Assembly (NCBI GenBank): GCA_029309925.1
Contig: JARKND010000001.1
Coordinates: forward strand, 2,914,001-2,978,000
DNA: 64,000 nucleotides
Reading direction: 5' to 3'
From: Fulvivirgaceae bacterium JP3-4
GTDB taxonomy: Bacteria; Bacteroidota; Bacteroidia; Cytophagales; Cyclobacteriaceae
The position numbers and the translations under genes were made by a program. The notes beneath the pieces are model-generated. The model was given only the letters and a program-made list of their open reading frames with translations. It searched no databases and was not told the origin of the DNA. The stretch's first letter is position 1. Every line of letters starts with the position of its first letter. This document shows positions 49,066 to 58,900 of this stretch, piece by piece.

Positions 49066-50802
49066 ATGAAAAAGAATCGCGTAACTATAGGTCATGTCTT
49101 CAAAACTATCGTCTGGCCACGCAGAAACATTATACTTGTCGGCCTGGTCTTAATTGTGATCAGCCGCCTCTCAGGTCTCGTGCTGCCAGCCGCTACAAAG
49201 TACCTGATGGACGAGGTCGTGGTGAAGCACGACCTGAACATGCTGAAACTGATCCTTATTGCCGTGACGGTTTCGATAATTATCCAGGCAATAACTTCCT
49301 TCCTTCTGACGAAGTTATTAAGTGTAGAGGCGCAGCACCTCATCTCCGTTTTGCGCGCGAAAGTCCAGAAGCAGATCCTTCGCCTTCCTGTAAGGTTTTT
49401 CGATAACACCAAGTCGGGAGCCTTGGTATCACGTATCATGACTGACGTGGAAGGTGTTCGCAATCTTGTCGGCACCGGACTCGTTCAACTGGTTGGTGGA
49501 TTACTGACATCCGTCATCTGTTTGTTCGTCCTGATCCGGATTAGTCCCATGATGACGTTATACGTCCTGGTTCCGATTCTTATTTTCGGATTGATATCCC
49601 TGAAAGCATTTGCATACATTCGCCCGATATTCCGCGAGCGCGGGGTGCTGAATGCAGAAGTAACGGGGCGACTAACTGAAACACTAAATGGTATTCGCGT
49701 GATCAAAGGCTTCAACGCGGAACAGCAGGAAATAGCTACGTTTGAGAGAGGTGTCGAAAAACTTTTCATCAATGTAAAGAAGAGTCTTACATCAACAAGC
49801 CTGGTGACAAGTTCTGCAACCTTTCTGCTCGGCCTCGCGAGTACAGCGATTATGGGCATCGGCACCTATATGATCATTGACAATGAGCTCACGATCGGTG
49901 ACTTTATTTCCTTCACACTTTTCCTCGGGTTCATGATCGCACCGATCGTGCAGATGAGCAACATTGGCAGCCAGCTTACAGAAGCGTTCGCGGGATTAGA
50001 CCGCACGGAAGAGATCATGAACATGGATCCGGAAGACAATGGCGTTGACCGGACCATCCGCGTGGGCAAGATTAAGGGCGATGTCGAATTTAAGAATGTC
50101 GGGTTCTCTTATGAAGAAGGGAAAGACGTTTTGCACAATATAAATTTCACGGCTCCTGCCGGATCAGTTACAGCATTGGTCGGATCATCCGGCTCCGGTA
50201 AGACAACCATTGCTGGTCTTGCCGCAACCTTCCTGACACCAAAGACTGGAACGATACTGATGGATGGTATCGATCTTTCAAAAGTCAACCTTGAGAGTTA
50301 CAGAAGCCAGTTAGGTGTGGTACTGCAGGATGATTTTCTTTTTGAAGGAACCATCCGCGAAAATATTTTATTCCCCCGGCCTGATGCAACGGAAGAGCAA
50401 CTGCTCGAGGCTGTCCGGTCTGCGCATGTTGAGGAGTTTACAAGCCGGTTTGAGGCGGGACTTAACACGGTGATCGGTGAGCGCGGAGTTAAACTTTCCG
50501 GTGGACAGCGACAGCGGGTCGCAATTGCCAGGGCTATCCTTGCTGATCCACGCATTCTGATCCTTGATGAAGCAACTTCCAATCTCGATACGGAGAGCGA
50601 GTCGTATATCCAGGAGAGCCTTAAAAGACTGATGAAGGGACGAACAACCTTCGTGATTGCGCACCGCCTGAGCACCATCCGGCAGGCGGATCAGATTCTC
50701 GTCATCGAAAACGGCTCTATCGCAGAGCGTGGCACGCATGACGAACTGATCGAAAAGAAGGGAAGATACTATCAGCTCTATACCTACCAGGCAAGAATTT
50801 AA
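49066..50802 (+). CDS. MsbA-type ABC exporter (fused permease-ATPase)
   Basis: A 578-residue half-transporter: six helices within residues 1-310, then an ATPase with Walker A VGSSGSGKTT (about 372), signature LSGGQRQRV (about 475), Walker B ILILDEATSNLD (about 500) and H-loop VIAHRLST. As a homodimer it exports lipids or drugs across the inner membrane; MsbA-like lipid flipping is likely but not shown. Start: ATG at 49066. Confidence 0.9.
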   Translation: MKKNRVTIGHVFKTIVWPRRNIILVGLVLIVISRLSGLVLPAATKYLMDEVVVKHDLNMLKLILIAVTVSIIIQAITSFLLTKLLSVEAQHLISVLRAKVQKQILRLPVRFFDNTKSGALVSRIMTDVEGVRNLVGTGLVQLVGGLLTSVICLFVLIRISPMMTLYVLVPILIFGLISLKAFAYIRPIFRERGVLNAEVTGRLTETLNGIRVIKGFNAEQQEIATFERGVEKLFINVKKSLTSTSLVTSSATFLLGLASTAIMGIGTYMIIDNELTIGDFISFTLFLGFMIAPIVQMSNIGSQLTEAFAGLDRTEEIMNMDPEDNGVDRTIRVGKIKGDVEFKNVGFSYEEGKDVLHNINFTAPAGSVTALVGSSGSGKTTIAGLAATFLTPKTGTILMDGIDLSKVNLESYRSQLGVVLQDDFLFEGTIRENILFPRPDATEEQLLEAVRSAHVEEFTSRFEAGLNTVIGERGVKLSGGQRQRVAIARAILADPRILILDEATSNLDTESESYIQESLKRLMKGRTTFVIAHRLSTIRQADQILVIENGSIAERGTHDELIEKKGRYYQLYTYQARI

Positions 50803-50827
50803 ATAAAACGCAATTGAAGGGTGGAGC

Positions 50828-50995
50828 TTAGCCGCGGCCACCCATCTTTCTCAGCAACCAGATGATCACCACGATCACAAGCACGACAACAAAAATTCCC
50901 GCGTAAAAACCTGCGCTGAAGATATCTCCGATCAGCTCACAACTTGTCAGTGTCAGCATCATCAGAAGAAAACAAAGTCCGATTATATTTTTCAT
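50828..50995 (-). CDS. Small lipoprotein with one membrane helix
   Basis: A 55-residue ORF: MKNIIGLCFLLMMLTLTSCE, with a lipobox-like LTSC, then a helix of repeated Val/Ile (YAGIFVVVLVIVVIIWLLRK) and MGGRG. Small Bacteroidota proteins of this lipobox-plus-helix design are common. Either a lipoprotein or a two-segment membrane protein. The TerC gene start region follows on the other side. Confidence 0.6.
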   Translation of the reverse strand: MKNIIGLCFLLMMLTLTSCELIGDIFSAGFYAGIFVVVLVIVVIIWLLRKMGGRG

Positions 50996-51005
50996 TTATA
51001 AAAAG

Positions 51006-51773
51006 TTAAGAAATTACATTTTCACCCGGTAAGCCTTCCATACGGGGCTGATTAATCTGCCGCGCTTTCGTTCTCTTCCTGATCTTCATGTTCAGAATTT
51101 CAATACCCAGCGCAAACGCCATGGAGAAATAGATGTACCCTTTTGGCACATGCACATGAAGGCCTTCGACAACGAGCACAAGCCCGATCATCATCAGGAA
51201 AGAAATTGCCAGTAATTTCATCGCAGGATGTTTGTTGATGAATTCGCTGATTTTTCTGGCGAAGGACAGCATCACTGCAAGCGAAATAAGGATGGCGATG
51301 ACAATGATGGTCACATTTTCCACCAAACCTACCGCGGTGAGGATGGAGTCAAGTGAGAAGACAATGTCGAGGAGGATGATCTGGATGATGGCACCGCGCA
51401 GCGACAACACTTTCACATCGCGCGGATCCTCACTATCCCCTTCGAGCTTTGCATGGATTTCACTGCTGCTCTTCCCGAGCAGGAAAAGTCCACCGATAAT
51501 AAGAATGACATCGCGGAAGCTAAGTTCAAATTCTCTGATGGTGAGAATGGGTTCTTTCAAGCCGATGATCCAGCTGACACCAAGAAGCAACGCAATCCTG
51601 ACAAGCAGTGCCAGGAGAATCCCGACATTTCTTGCCTTCTTCTGGTCCGCTGCAGGAAGCCTTCCTGCCGTAATAGAGATAAAAACGATATTGTCGATAC
51701 CCAGCACGATCTCGAGAAACGTGAGTGTAAGCAGACTGATGATACCTTCCGTGGTAAAAAGACCCTCAAACAT
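51006..51773 (-). CDS. TerC family integral membrane protein
   Basis: A 255-residue product, start MFEGLFTTEGIISLLTLTFL. The TerC signature is present: LEIVLGIDNIVFISITAGRLP in the first helices and LLDIVFSLDSILTAVGLVEN in the middle, each with the paired Asp in the membrane (about residues 27-30 and 142-147). Such proteins handle metal-ion (for example Mn2+) homeostasis and tellurite resistance. The ion here is unknown. The C-terminal KIRKRTKARQI is basic. Confidence 0.9.
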   Translation of the reverse strand: MFEGLFTTEGIISLLTLTFLEIVLGIDNIVFISITAGRLPAADQKKARNVGILLALLVRIALLLGVSWIIGLKEPILTIREFELSFRDVILIIGGLFLLGKSSSEIHAKLEGDSEDPRDVKVLSLRGAIIQIILLDIVFSLDSILTAVGLVENVTIIVIAILISLAVMLSFARKISEFINKHPAMKLLAISFLMMIGLVLVVEGLHVHVPKGYIYFSMAFALGIEILNMKIRKRTKARQINQPRMEGLPGENVIS

Positions 51774-51860
51774 GAATGAACTGAATTTATTTACATGTGT
51801 TAAAAAATAATTCCACCTAAATCGGCCGTCTGGCACAGCATTTTAAACTGCTGGTCATGA

Positions 51861-53018
51861 ATGACAACGCAGGCTTATCCTCCTTTCATGCGCATCAGCA
51901 TGACGCTGTTGACCATCGCCCTGGTCATCACAGGGCTATATTTGGGAAGTAACATCCTGATTCCATTCTTCTTCGGATGCCTTCTGGCAAGTGTCCTCAA
52001 TCCCGTTGTTAATTTTCTCACCCGCCACAAGCTCGATCGCGTAGTCAGCATTGTGATCGTGCTGCTCTCAGCGCTCGGAATCATTTTCGGGATTTTGTAT
52101 TTCTTATCGACTCAGATCGGAGCTTTCCTGGAAGATATTCCTGTGCTGAAGGAAAGACTCGGACAGGTGCTTTATGACGTAAAAGTGTGGGTGCGCGAGA
52201 ACTTCAATATTGGTTTCCGCGAGCAGGACCGGTACTTCAAAGAGACAACCGAAAAAATGACGACTGGCGGGAACCAGCCGTCCATCGTTCAGCGAACATT
52301 TATCACGATCACTGAGCTGATCTCCTATACGATCTTTCTTCCCGTGTATACATTCCTTATACTTTATCACAAGACACTGATTATTAAATTCCTCACCGAC
52401 CTCTTTAAGAAAGGAGAAGAGGACAAGGTTGTGGAAGTGATGATCGAAGGCCAGGCCATCACACAACAATATATCACCGGTCTGATCATTGAGACATTTA
52501 TAGTTTTTACCCTTAACTCGATTGGCTTCCTGCTGCTGGGCATTAAGTATCCGATTTTTTTAGCGCTCATCTCTGCACTGCTTAACATTGTACCTTACAT
52601 CGGAATGCTTATCGCAAATGTGTTCTGCGTCATGGTTACGCTGGTTTCATCGGACCCGAGCTTCAACGTCCTCTATGTAGCGGGAGTTCTGGCTGCCGTC
52701 CAGATTGTCGATAACAATGTGCTCATGCCTTTCATCGTAGGCAGCAAGATCAAAATCAACGCGCTTGCACTGATCCTTGCCGTGGTTACCGGAGGGGCAA
52801 TTTGCGGAATTCCCGGAATGTTTCTCGCAGTACCCGGACTTGCCATGCTCCGCGTAATTTTTGAGCAAGTAGAAAGTCTTAAACCGTGGGCGGTATTGCT
52901 TAGTGATGAGGTCACTCAGCAGCGTGAAAACAAAAATCCGCTGAAGCGGGTTTTTACCAGGGCTAGGGAAAGGGTGAAGAAGAAGCATGAGGCTAAGAAG
53001 GAAGAGAAGGAGAAGTAG
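51861..53018 (+). CDS. AI-2E family transporter (PerM type)
   Basis: A 385-residue product of the AI-2E/PerM family. It has two early helices (TLLTIALVITGLYLGSNILI, ILIPFFFGCLLASVLNPV), a long extracytoplasmic loop, then TYTFLILYHKTL, QYITGLIIETFIVFTLNSIG, KYPIFLALISALLNIVPYIG and DNNVLMPFIVGSKIKINAL. The C-terminal tail is strongly Lys/Glu-rich (RARERVKKKHEAKKEEKEK). Substrate not defined. Confidence 0.88.
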   Translation: MTTQAYPPFMRISMTLLTIALVITGLYLGSNILIPFFFGCLLASVLNPVVNFLTRHKLDRVVSIVIVLLSALGIIFGILYFLSTQIGAFLEDIPVLKERLGQVLYDVKVWVRENFNIGFREQDRYFKETTEKMTTGGNQPSIVQRTFITITELISYTIFLPVYTFLILYHKTLIIKFLTDLFKKGEEDKVVEVMIEGQAITQQYITGLIIETFIVFTLNSIGFLLLGIKYPIFLALISALLNIVPYIGMLIANVFCVMVTLVSSDPSFNVLYVAGVLAAVQIVDNNVLMPFIVGSKIKINALALILAVVTGGAICGIPGMFLAVPGLAMLRVIFEQVESLKPWAVLLSDEVTQQRENKNPLKRVFTRARERVKKKHEAKKEEKEK

Positions 53019-53103
53019 ATTTAAAATTTAAGATTTGAGATTTAAGATTTAAGATTTAACGTTTGCTTGCTGTAGAAAATCAATATTCACACTGCTGAAA
53101 AGC
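53019..53103. repeat. AT-rich direct repeats
   Basis: Four copies of TTTAAGAT-type units (AAATTTAAGATTTGAGATTTAAGATTTAAG) at 53022-53059, just after the PerM-type gene. Possibly transcription pausing or slippage-prone DNA. Confidence 0.6.
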
Positions 53104-53138
53104 AAAAGGACCTGAAGCTATCTTCAAGTCCTTTTTTA
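53104..53138. terminator. Bidirectional terminator
   Basis: AAAAGGACCTGAAG pairs with CTTCAAGTCCTTTT (one mismatch) around a CTAT loop, followed by TT on the + strand and by AAAA-complement T-rich DNA on the minus. Between convergent genes. Confidence 0.8.
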
Positions 53139-53158
53139 TATCGCGTTAGTTGTTCGTA

Positions 53159-54157
53159 TCAGTTAACTGTCTTGGACGATGCAGCTTCCTGGTTTTTCTT
53201 GCGCTTTGCCTCCTTGCGGAAATATCCTCTGAGCAAGAAGTTATGCTGTAGCGCTTCCATGTTCTCGTCAAGTTTTTCCGTAGCATTCTCAGCATTTTCA
53301 ATTGTATTCTTGATACGATCACCTGTAGCCTTATCGTTGAGCAATGCACCGATGGCGTTATCATCTTCATTTAACTTTGTCGACAGCTCCTGTAGGTTGT
53401 TGGTTACTGTTTGCGCATTAGCCGTAACCTGCTGAATGCTGGCCAGCGATTCCTTAAATGCATTTGCATAGGCGGTATCGCGGATCAATGCAGGCATCAG
53501 GCCGGTTCCATTTCTCATCTCGTAAAGCATCTTGTGAAGCTCGGCAGAAGCGTTCGCTGTATTTGCCCCGGTCTGAGACAGGTTTGCCACGGCATGACGA
53601 AGTTCCTGTGCAAGCGCACCATCGTTCAGCAACTCCCCTACGATACCCTGGCCTTTGCTGATCTTATCCGCAATAGCACTCAGGTCAGCAGTGAGCGATT
53701 TTGTGTTGTCACCAACGTCTTTGGCAATATTAATGAGCTCCTGTGTGTCAGGGGGAGACGTTGTATTGATCACATCGTTTTCCTGGATACTCTCGGCAGC
53801 CGTTCCGGGACGAATGACAACAATTTTATTTCCAACAAGTCCGTCCGATCCTATTGATGCAGTTGCATCCTTGCGAATAAACTCGCTCTGGCGGTCTTTA
53901 AGATTGAGGGTTACGATCACTTTGCCTTCAGAAGCAATCTTGACTTCTTTAACCGTGCCGATCTTTACGCCTGACAGCCACACGTTATCACCTTCCTTCA
54001 AACCCTCAACATTTTTGAATTCTGCTGAGATATTAAATGTGCGACTGAAAATATTGTTTTCGCTGCCAATGAGGAAAACTGCCACCACGAAAAGTGCAAG
54101 CCCACCTAACACGAATGCTCCTAGCTTCACTTGTTGTCCTACTTCTTTTGATTCCAC
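53159..54157 (-). CDS. mlaD: MlaD-type MCE protein
   Basis: A 332-residue product: a single N-terminal helix (LGAFVLGGLALFVVAVFLIG), then the MCE domain (FNISAEFKNVEGLKEGDNVWLSGVKIGTVKEVKI...IVVIRPG), and a long helical C-terminal extension (from residue 145) ending in a Lys-rich tail. MCE proteins form a ring that ferries lipids between inner and outer membranes. Third gene of the operon mlaE-mlaF-mlaD; the gap after mlaF is 17 bp. Confidence 0.9.
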   Translation of the reverse strand: MESKEVGQQVKLGAFVLGGLALFVVAVFLIGSENNIFSRTFNISAEFKNVEGLKEGDNVWLSGVKIGTVKEVKIASEGKVIVTLNLKDRQSEFIRKDATASIGSDGLVGNKIVVIRPGTAAESIQENDVINTTSPPDTQELINIAKDVGDNTKSLTADLSAIADKISKGQGIVGELLNDGALAQELRHAVANLSQTGANTANASAELHKMLYEMRNGTGLMPALIRDTAYANAFKESLASIQQVTANAQTVTNNLQELSTKLNEDDNAIGALLNDKATGDRIKNTIENAENATEKLDENMEALQHNFLLRGYFRKEAKRKKNQEAASSKTVN

Positions 54158-54174
54158 GGTATCTAAAGTTTAAA

Positions 54175-54960
54175 TCAATACTTAAAAAATGGTTCCAATT
54201 CTGGTTCTGTTGTTTCCTTCAACTGCTCAAATGTGCCCTCAACCTTATTTACGCCCCCGATCAGTGCTACGATCCGATCCGAAGTGTGCTTCGCGCTGCT
54301 GATGTCGTGGGTGATAATGATTGAGGACGTCTTATATTTCTCGCGCACCGACAGGATGAGTTCATTAATCTCCATTGAAGTGATCGGGTCAAGGCCTGAC
54401 GTTGGTTCATCGTAGAGCATGATCTTCGGTTTCAGGATCAGCGTCCGGGCGATTCCGACACGTTTCTTCATACCACCAGATAGTTCTGCCGGCATCTGGT
54501 CCATCGTGTGAAGCAGCCCCACATCTTCAAGCGCTTCGGCTGCGAGGTCCTTCAGCTTATTTTTATCATAAATTCCCAGGTTGCGCTTCAGCGGAAACTC
54601 AAGGTTCTCCCGGATAGTCATTGAATCATAAAGGGCACTCCCCTGGAAGGAAAAGCCGATCTGAAGTCTGAGTTTATTCAGTTCCTTCGGAGAAAGTTCA
54701 AATACATTTTTGCCGAGAACGTTGATTGTGCCTGAGTCAGGCGTGATCAGCCCAACCATACACTTTATGAGAACGGATTTTCCGGTGCCGGACCGCCCAA
54801 GAATAACCAGGTTTTCACTTTCAAAGAGATCGAGGTTTACACCTTTCAGCACATCCCGGTCTCCAAAAGACTTATGGAGATCCCTGATCGAAGCAACGAT
54901 CTGTCTGCCTTCCTTCGCGTTTACTGCCTCCTTCACCGTATCATTCTCCGTAAAACGCAT
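54175..54960 (-). CDS. mlaF: MlaF-type ABC ATPase
   Basis: A 261-residue ATPase: Walker A LGRSGTGKSVLIKC (about 52), signature LSGGMKKRVGIARTL (about 150), Walker B IMLYDEPTSGLDPITS (about 172) and H-loop IITHDISSA. It powers the MlaE permease for phospholipid transport. Three bp separate its ATG from the stop of mlaE. Confidence 0.92.
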   Translation of the reverse strand: MRFTENDTVKEAVNAKEGRQIVASIRDLHKSFGDRDVLKGVNLDLFESENLVILGRSGTGKSVLIKCMVGLITPDSGTINVLGKNVFELSPKELNKLRLQIGFSFQGSALYDSMTIRENLEFPLKRNLGIYDKNKLKDLAAEALEDVGLLHTMDQMPAELSGGMKKRVGIARTLILKPKIMLYDEPTSGLDPITSMEINELILSVREKYKTSSIIITHDISSAKHTSDRIVALIGGVNKVEGTFEQLKETTEPELEPFFKY

Positions 54961-54963
54961 ACT

Positions 54964-55764
54964 CTATCTGAATAAATTAATGAATTGAAGACTTAGCAGA
55001 TCGATCACAAAAATCATGATCATTGCCACAACCACCGCTGTGTTCGCAGCCTTACCAACGCCTGTTGTTCCTTTTTCAGAATGATATCCCGCATACGATC
55101 CTACGATTCCGATGGCAAAGCCAAAAAATGCAGACTTAACCAGCGATGAAAAAACATCAAGGTAGGTAACGTTGGTAGCAACTTCGTTAAAGTATAAGGA
55201 GAAGCTGGAGCTATTGAAAAAGTTAACCGTCAGGAATGAACCGAGCAGCGCTACCACATCCGCATAAACCACAAGCAGCGGCAGCATCAGTGTGGTAGCC
55301 GTTACTCTCGAAACAACGAGGAAGGAAAAAGGACGAGTCCCCGACACCTCCATGGCGTCAATCTGTTCACTAACCTGCATACTGCCGAGCTCAGCTCCAA
55401 TGTTTGACCCCAATTTCCCTGCGCAGATCAACCCGGTGATCAGTGGGCCCAACGACCTCACTACTGCCTGCGACACCAGCGATGGCAGCCAGGACTCGGC
55501 CCCAAAGGAGGCAAGACTCGGTCGCGACTGCCGCGTAAATACAACGCCAGCGATAAACGCGGTGAACGTAATGAGGAATAGTGAACGGTTGCCCACGAAA
55601 AAACATTGACGCAGGATCTCCCTGCCTTCGTAAGGCGGAACAAAAAAATTCCGGATAACGCGGGTTACGAACTGATATATCTCAGCAACCTGTTGAAGAA
55701 AACTTCGAAGCTTCATGAATTCGGCAAAAAACACCTTTGCCGATTCCATAAGCGTGCCCATCAC
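54964..55764 (-). CDS. mlaE: MlaE-type permease
   Basis: A 266-residue product with five or six helices. Family motifs SLGPLITGLICAGKLGSNIGAELGSMQVSEQIDAMEVSGT in the middle and the late ALLGSFLTVNFF and KSAFFGFAIGIVGSYAGY are typical of MlaE (YrbE). Two start codons are close (ATG 55764 and an internal M at MKLRSFLQ). It is the first gene of the mla operon, divergent from tamB over about 145 bp. Confidence 0.9.
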   Translation of the reverse strand: MMGTLMESAKVFFAEFMKLRSFLQQVAEIYQFVTRVIRNFFVPPYEGREILRQCFFVGNRSLFLITFTAFIAGVVFTRQSRPSLASFGAESWLPSLVSQAVVRSLGPLITGLICAGKLGSNIGAELGSMQVSEQIDAMEVSGTRPFSFLVVSRVTATTLMLPLLVVYADVVALLGSFLTVNFFNSSSFSLYFNEVATNVTYLDVFSSLVKSAFFGFAIGIVGSYAGYHSEKGTTGVGKAANTAVVVAMIMIFVIDLLSLQFINLFR

Positions 55765-55909
55765 ATACGAGTACAGAAATGCTGCTTACAGGTAACAAAG
55801 CGGCCATGCATTGGGAAGCGTGTGGAATTTTATCCTCATGGACGAAGTGCGGAGCATCTGAACAGGCACAAGTTTTTGACGTCAGTCGGCAAAATGCGGT
55901 TCGTTTTTC

Positions 55910-58900
55910 ATGCAGACAAAAGTGGGGAGAGTTTTAAAGAAAACTCTAAAGGTGGTTGGATGGGTTGTGGGATCAGTCCTTGTTTTACTTCTATTGGTTA
56001 TCGCAGCTATTCAGATTCCTGCGGTCCAGCAAAAGATCACGCAGCGTGCTGTTGCATTTCTCGAGGATAAGATCGGAACAAATGTCGAGCTCGAAAAGCT
56101 CTATATATCATTTCCGAAAAATATTGTGATGCAGGGCCTATACCTGGAAGATCAGGCTAAAGATACACTGCTGTATGTCGGAAGCCTCTCGATCAACACC
56201 GACCTCTGGGCCCTTACACGAAATGAAATCCAACTCAATAAGATACATCTCGAAAACATGCTGGCGAATGTGCACCGTGCTGAAAATGACAGCGCATTCA
56301 ATTATTCGTATATCATGGATGCATTTGCGGGAGATTCAACCGCGGTTCCGGACACACTCGAACAGAAAGGCTGGACATTCTCGCTCGAGACCATAGCACT
56401 TGAAAACATCCGGGCAAACTACAACGACTACCTTACCGGTAACCATGCAGATGTTGCGCTCGGGCAGTTTGAATTGGGCATGGATGAATTCGATCTCGAA
56501 CATCTTGTGTTCGGTGTTGAAGATATTGCACTTAGAAATACAACCTTCAACGTGCGTCAAACGAAACAACCGGAAGTGACCGGGGAAGTTGCCGAAGAAA
56601 CCTATGATTCATCAACACTCGATTTCAATTTTAACGAAATCGTCTTTGAAAATGTCAAAGGAAGTTACGCTCAGGAAATCACCGGTCAGTCAATCGTGGT
56701 GGATATTGGCGAAACGGTGCTTGAAGCCAACGTTATCGATCTCCAGAAGCAACTGATCGATCTCGATCGGATAGCTTTGGAAAACTCATTCATCTCATAT
56801 CATCAACTGAAGGCTGTAACTGAGAGCGGAGCGCAGCCAGGATCGTCCCAGACTGCAAGTTCTTCATCTGCAGGAAAATCTGCGCCAGCAAGAAAGTCAC
56901 AAAAAAGTAAACCCTGGGATATCCGATTAGACGAGTTAGCACTCACCGATAACAGCATTCAATATTACGACTTTACAAAGCGTCACCAGAAAAACTCAGT
57001 CGACTTTGACCACTTGTGGATCAACAACCTTGCACTCAACGCTGAAGACATTAAAATGAGTGGTTCCGACATCGCGATGGATCTGAACTCATTCGCGTTT
57101 CTGGAAAAGTCCGGCTTCAGCCTTAAGAACCTTCGGGGAAAAGTACGCGTCTCAGAAGATACTGCAAGTGTTGATGATCTGGTACTGGAGACAGGCAACA
57201 GCCGGCTGAATTTTTCTGCAAGCGCTGGATTCAAGTCGTTCGAGACAATCGGTGAAAATTATCCGGAAGCGCGCATTAAGGCGCGCATCGACAAATCACA
57301 TCTTGGCGTGCGTGACCTATTGTATTTCAATCCCGCGGTGCTGGATAGTCTGCCACTGGAACTTACCGCTTCACAACAAATTTTTCTGGACGCTTTCGTC
57401 AATGGCACCGTCAACAACCTCAACATCCATCATTTTACAATGAACGCACTCCGCGACACTCATTTAAGAACGAGTGGATCGATTGCTGGATTGCCGGATG
57501 CTAAAAATCTTCAACTGGACATAGCACTCGATAAATTCTATACGACAAGCCGCGACATTGCCGCGATTCTTCCAGACACCCTCCTCCCCGACTCGATTGC
57601 ATTGCCTGGATGGATTAACATAAACGCAAAATACAAGGGCAACTTCGAAAAAGCTGTGTTCAACACTGTTGTGGCGAGCAGTATCGGTTCCGTTGATGCA
57701 AAAGGCAAAATGAATCTTGACTCTACTTCATCAGCGCGCGGTTTCGGAGGCGATCTTGCCGTAAATGAATTCGACCTCGGATACCTGTTGATGCAGCCGA
57801 AAACAATCGGCAAACTCAACCTTCAGGCATCACTGAACAGCGAGGGCCTGAAGAAAGAAGAAATGAACAGTGCCGTTAAGGCCACCATCGAAAGCTTCGG
57901 TTACAAAGGGTATGTATACAAAAATCTTCAACTGAGTGGTACTGTCAAAAACGATGTTTTGAAGGGATGGGCTTCGATCAAAGATCCAAATCTGGAGTTC
58001 GCCTTACAGGGAGATTACAATTTCCAAAACGAAGTTCCTGAATACGACTTCACGTTCGATTTAAAGAATATCGACATGAAAGCGCTCAACCTCTCGCTGC
58101 GTCCGATGCGCATGCGCGGAATACTTGAAGTCGATATGGCCACGGCCGACATGAGAATTCTCAATGGAAATATTGGCATTCGAAAAGTAGCTGTCTACAA
58201 CGGTGATGACCTGTATGCGGTAGACTCGCTGCTGTTTGCGTCAATCGATCAGAAGGGGCGGTCTGAAATCAAGATCGATTCAGACATCATGAACGGCAGT
58301 TTCGTTGGCTCAATCAATATTTTTCAGATGCCTGCCGCCTTACGGGAATACTTCAATTCTTACTACTCGCTTCACGACAGTGTTGAGCAAAGTTACGAGG
58401 AACCACAGCACTTCCGTTTTCAGCTCAAGCTTAAAAAGACTGACCTCATCACAGACATCCTGCTGCCACAACTTACCTCATTTGTACCAGGAGAATTGAA
58501 AGGTGAATTCGACAGCAAAGCAAAAAAACTAAACATCCGGCTTGACATTGCAGACATCCAGTATTCAAATATTGGTGTGAAAAAGTTCCTGTTCAGCACC
58601 AATTCCAATGCTGAACGACTCAACTATAACATCTTTGTCGATCGCATACTGATCGATTCAGCAAAAATTGACGGCCTTGAATTCAACGGCACAGTCCGCA
58701 ACGATTCGATACAGACTGACCTCATTATCCTCGACTCCCTCGATCTTTATAAATATGTTTTAGCGGGAACATTCTTCAGCAAAGAAAAAGAGTTCGAATT
58801 GAAACTCGATCCCAATAACATCAAGCTGAACTACGAACAGTGGACCGTGCCACCAACAAACTACATACGTTTTGGCGGACCAAAGATCGTTGCTGAGAAT